Shown here one piece after another: positions 61,260 through 64,000 of a stretch of 64,000 bases of DNA. The DNA lies in NCBI GenBank assembly GCA_016713565.1, contig JADJOX010000008.1:806001-870000 (forward strand), read 5' to 3'. Below the pieces are notes generated by a model, which was not told the origin of the DNA, searched no databases, and worked only from the letters and a program-made list of their open reading frames with translations. Origin of the DNA: Ignavibacteriota bacterium. GTDB lineage: Bacteria; Bacteroidota; Ignavibacteria; Ignavibacteriales; Melioribacteraceae. The translations under genes and the position numbers were made by a program. How positions within the stretch are numbered: position 1 is the stretch's first letter; the number at the start of each line of letters is the position of its first letter.

Positions 61260-62519
61260 ATGCTGAACAACTATTGTTATAAATGCTTTAATTGTAAGTC
61301 GGAATTTAATTCTAGTGAAATTGAAAGTAACGAAATTTATCTATGTCCAAAATGCGGAAAATTAGAAAAAAATAAACCGCTTGTTGGAGTTTTGGAGATA
61401 ATTTATGACTACAACCATATAAGTCAGAAGATCACTAAAAAAGAGTTTTTAGAAAAAAGTGCCGGTAAATTTTGGCAGTATCCTTATTTGTGGCCGATAA
61501 AATTTAAGAATAATGAAATTGATCATATATCGGAAACAAAACTTAACAAACTTGTACTTTCCGAAAATCCGATTTCCAAAATAAATTATGGAAATAAAGT
61601 AATAAAGATTTTTGACGATTCAAGAAATCCTACTTTATCGTATAAAGATAGAGCATCAATATTAGTCGCAGTAAAAGCAATTCAATTAGGAATAAATGAA
61701 ATTTCTGCCGCGTCTACAGGAAATGCGGGTTCTTCACTTGCCGGAATTTGTGCAAGACTTGGTTTAAGATCAAATATCTTTGTGCCGAAAAATATTCCGG
61801 AAAGCAAGCGTATACAAATACAATCATTTGGGGCAAATATTTTTGTAGTTGACGGAGATTATGATTTGGCGTTTGATCTTTGTTTGGAAATTTCAAAAAA
61901 GAAAAATTGGTATAACAGAAACACGGCCTATAATCCGCTTACAATTGAAGGAAAAAAATCTTCCATTTACGATATGTTTATTTCATTGAACGGGAATTTG
62001 CCGGAAAATATTTTTATTCCTGTTGGTGATGGCGTTATAATTTCGGGAATTTATAAAGGTATAAGAGAATTATTTGAACTTGGATGGATTGAAAATTTAC
62101 CAAAATTAATTGCAGTTCAAGCTGAAGGCAGCAGTGCAATTGCTGATTATCTGGAATACGGAAATTATGAATACAAACCTGCTGTTACAATTGCCGACAG
62201 CATTAATGCCGGAGCTCCGAGAAATTTATATTCAGCCGTTGAAGCAATTAAAAATACAAATGGAAAGGGAATTAAAGTCAGTGATGAGGAAATTATATTC
62301 GCGCAAAAAATATTATCAAGGCAATTTGGAATTCTAGCCGAACCCGCGGCTTCGGCTTCTTTTGCGGGTTATATAAAATTATCAAACAAAAATGAATTAT
62401 ACGGTGATTCAATAATTATGATAACCGGAAACGGATTGAAAGATATTTTATCACTCAAAAGCTGGAATTCAATCCCCGAAGTTAAATCATATGAAAATTG
62501 GATTAACGAATTAATTTAA
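61260..62519 (+). CDS. Threonine-synthase-like PLP enzyme with zinc ribbon
   Basis: This 419-residue fold-type II PLP enzyme has an N-terminal zinc ribbon (CYKCFNCK near residue 6 and CPKCGK near 31). The catalytic lysine is in RNPTLSYKDRASI, and AASTGNAGSSLAGI and IPVGDGVIISG form the phosphate-binding and product regions. Sequence and length fit threonine synthase, but position next to a MocA-like gene and near the yge-type block leaves another substrate possible. The region before it has no obvious Shine-Dalgarno. Confidence 0.78.
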   Translation: MLNNYCYKCFNCKSEFNSSEIESNEIYLCPKCGKLEKNKPLVGVLEIIYDYNHISQKITKKEFLEKSAGKFWQYPYLWPIKFKNNEIDHISETKLNKLVLSENPISKINYGNKVIKIFDDSRNPTLSYKDRASILVAVKAIQLGINEISAASTGNAGSSLAGICARLGLRSNIFVPKNIPESKRIQIQSFGANIFVVDGDYDLAFDLCLEISKKKNWYNRNTAYNPLTIEGKKSSIYDMFISLNGNLPENIFIPVGDGVIISGIYKGIRELFELGWIENLPKLIAVQAEGSSAIADYLEYGNYEYKPAVTIADSINAGAPRNLYSAVEAIKNTNGKGIKVSDEEIIFAQKILSRQFGILAEPAASASFAGYIKLSNKNELYGDSIIMITGNGLKDILSLKSWNSIPEVKSYENWINELI

Positions 62520-62578
62520 AAATATAAATAGATACATTATAGTTTAATAAATCATTTTAAATTAACTTTAATTATAAA

Positions 62579-63214
62579 ATGATTTCTAACTCTACTAACA
62601 GTTCTGCAATTCAAAATTATGGTGCAATTTATTTGAACGGATTAATAATTACCGCAGGTTTATCTAAACGAATGGGCGACTTTAAACCATTGTTGACTTA
62701 TAAAGGCATTTCTTTTCTTGCGAACATTATTTTAAAACTTAATCTAATTTGCAGGAAGATTATCATTGTTACAGGTTTTAATTCGCAAAAAATTATTGAC
62801 GAAATAAATAATCTTCCTGAAAATATTAAAGAAAAAATTGAGATCATATACAACTCTAATTATGAAAATGGAATGTTCACTTCACTTCAATGCGGTTTGA
62901 CAAATTGTTATTCCGACTTTGTAATTTATCATTTTGTCGATCAGCCGAATATACCTGAAGTATTTTATAATGAATTAATTTCAATAAATAATACTCAGTT
63001 TGATTGGATACAGCCAAAATTCAATGGCGAAAAAGGACACCCGATTGTTTTTAATCAAAAAGTTATAAAAAAAATTATCGCCGCCGATTTTAATTCAAAC
63101 CTAAGAAATCTTTCAGCATCAGAAGAAATAAATAAATATTTTTGGGAATGTAAATACAGAGAAATTCTTTTTGACGCTGATACTCAAGGAGATTTTGCGA
63201 AAATTAATAAATAA
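62579..63214 (+). CDS. MocA-like molybdenum cofactor nucleotidyltransferase
   Basis: This 211-residue NTP-transferase (MobA-like) starts the conserved LIITAGLSKRMGDFKPLL nucleotide-binding loop at about residue 21. YNSNYENGMFTSLQCGL, VDQPNIP and KGHPIVF follow. MocA adds CMP to molybdopterin for xanthine-dehydrogenase-family enzymes. E. coli carries mocA in its yge purine locus, which makes its presence 5 kb from ygeW meaningful. No molybdenum hydroxylase gene is in the window. Confidence 0.78.
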   Translation: MISNSTNSSAIQNYGAIYLNGLIITAGLSKRMGDFKPLLTYKGISFLANIILKLNLICRKIIIVTGFNSQKIIDEINNLPENIKEKIEIIYNSNYENGMFTSLQCGLTNCYSDFVIYHFVDQPNIPEVFYNELISINNTQFDWIQPKFNGEKGHPIVFNQKVIKKIIAADFNSNLRNLSASEEINKYFWECKYREILFDADTQGDFAKINK

Positions 63215-63219
63215 ATAAC

Positions 63220-63765
63220 ATGAAAATAAAACTAATTCAATCATTAACTTTTCTTTTTATTCTGCCGATATTTTATTTTTCCCAAACTGATGATTATAAT
63301 AAAATAACAACTGTAGATTCAGTAGATTTGAATAAGTATGTTGGTACTTGGTATGAAATTGCGAAAATCCCTAATTCGTTTCAAGATCAATGTGTAAAAA
63401 ATACAACGGCAACATATAAAATAAACAACGAAGGCGATATTGAAGTAGTGAATAAATGTATTGATGAAAAAGGCGAATTTGATTCCGCTGATGGAATTGC
63501 GAGAGTCGTTGATAAAAAATCAAATTCTAAATTGGAAGTTAGTTTTGTAAGTATTTTTGGTTGGAATATTTTTTGGGGAGATTATTGGATTTTAGGCTTG
63601 GACAAAAATTATAAATATGCCGCTATCGGTACGCCTTCCAAAAAATACGGCTGGATTTTGAGCAGAACTCCAAAATTGAGTAAAGAAGAAATGGAAATAT
63701 GCTTTTCAATATTTGAGAAAAACGGATACTCAAGAAAGTTATTTGAGTTGGATAAGCAAGAATAA
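63220..63765 (+). CDS. Lipocalin (Blc-like)
   Basis: This 181-residue exported lipocalin carries the GTWYEIAKIPNSFQ signature near residue 43 and the C-terminal GWILSRTPKLS block, as in the bacterial outer-membrane lipocalin Blc. Blc is usually a lipoprotein; here the signal peptide (to about residue 22) has no cysteine at the cleavage region, so the protein is probably soluble or periplasmic. Ligand unknown; fatty acids or lysolipids are usual. It starts 5 nt after the MocA-like gene. Confidence 0.88.
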   Translation: MKIKLIQSLTFLFILPIFYFSQTDDYNKITTVDSVDLNKYVGTWYEIAKIPNSFQDQCVKNTTATYKINNEGDIEVVNKCIDEKGEFDSADGIARVVDKKSNSKLEVSFVSIFGWNIFWGDYWILGLDKNYKYAAIGTPSKKYGWILSRTPKLSKEEMEICFSIFEKNGYSRKLFELDKQE

Positions 63766-63791
63766 AATATAAAATAAATTTAGAGTTAAAA

Positions 63792-64000
63792 ATGAAAATC
63801 AAATTTCTATTTGTGTTCTTAATGGTTTTGTTTGTAAATGTATTTTCTCAAAATTATGTTTTAAAATCACCAGATGGAAAACTATCAGCCAAAGTTGAAA
63901 ATAATAACGGGTTAAGATATACTTTTTCATTTAACGAAACGAACATACTTGAAAACTGTGAAATTGCTATAAATATAGACGGGGAATTATTTCCTTCAAA
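63792..64000 (+). CDS. Probable GH97 glycoside hydrolase (5' end only)
   Basis: The frame from ATG 63792 is open to the window edge (about 69 codons). A signal peptide (KIKFLFVFLMVLFVNVFSQ) is followed by LKSPDGKLSAKVENNN and YTFSFNETNILEN, which match the start of the GH97 N-terminal beta-sandwich (SusB-type alpha-glucosidases). Only the non-catalytic part is visible, so the enzyme class is provisional. Confidence 0.6.
   Translation, partial: MKIKFLFVFLMVLFVNVFSQNYVLKSPDGKLSAKVENNNGLRYTFSFNETNILENCEIAINIDGELFPS

Noticed and set aside
1..64000. CRISPR array, transposase, integrase or prophage genes
   Set aside because: No direct-repeat array and no mobile-element protein were seen on either strand; the small palindromic repeat at 52511-52594 is the only mobile-like sequence.

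Overview
The window is low-GC chromosomal DNA from a member of the Bacteroidota/Chlorobiota/Ignavibacteriota lineage, most likely an Ignavibacteria-type organism. The evidence is two exported proteins with type IX secretion sorting domains carrying the NYPNPFNPTT signature, a TonB-dependent receptor under a TPP riboswitch with a Bacteroidota-type promoter (TTTG, 19 nt, TAAGTTTG), a 6S-like RNA between zapA and rny, and two tRNA genes without an encoded CCA end. Ribosome binding sites of the GGAGG type are nevertheless used in front of several genes. The taxonomic call is an inference from these traits; no 16S gene is present.

Layout. 1-3.8 kb: the end of dusB, a PAP2-like membrane protein, apt, a CPBP protease, pdxJ and a TIGR02757 protein. 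3.9-13.1 kb: tRNA-Leu and tRNA-Val, then the conserved translation and division block thrS-infC-rpmI-rplT-pheS-pheT-coiled coil-zapA-6S RNA-rny. 13.1-20.3 kb: coaE, proline dehydrogenase, tsaD, mltG, an Ig-like lipoprotein and a fused ftcD. 20.4-24.5 kb: a small exported protein, purU on the minus strand and an AsmA-like protein. 24.5-29.4 kb: a thiamin island (TPP riboswitch, TonB receptor, thiamin pyrophosphokinase, SSS symporter). 29.4-33.4 kb: two type IX-secreted proteins on the minus strand. 33.7-46 kb: housekeeping genes (maf, an LPG-synthase-like membrane protein, YtxH and DUF948 proteins, a second EF-G, a HIT protein, thyX, folA, mutL), then a B12-dependent acyl-CoA mutase large subunit, a lipoprotein and a CNNM/CorC protein. 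46-49.5 kb: an internally duplicated unknown protein, a DMT permease and an SQR-like flavoprotein followed by a 38-codon ORF, all on the minus strand.

The 49.7-57.6 kb accessory block is the most distinctive part. It holds a membrane protein with a possible 3' frameshift, an unusual PLP enzyme, an allantoinase-type cyclic amidohydrolase, SsnA, YgeY and YgeW. The last four are tightly packed and belong to the yge/ssnA set linked in other bacteria to anaerobic purine and ureide breakdown. YgeX is missing, and the unrelated PLP enzyme stands in its place. A threonine-synthase-like PLP enzyme and a MocA-like nucleotidyltransferase follow at 61-63 kb; MocA is also part of the E. coli yge locus. 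Between them lies a minus-strand stress-type group (pirin, Crp/Fnr regulator, MscS, HdeD) with two conspicuous inverted repeats. The window ends with a lipocalin and the start of a probable GH97 glycoside hydrolase.

I found no CRISPR array, rRNA, transposase or prophage gene. No protein-coding gap exceeds 300 bases except the tRNA interval at 3745-4114.
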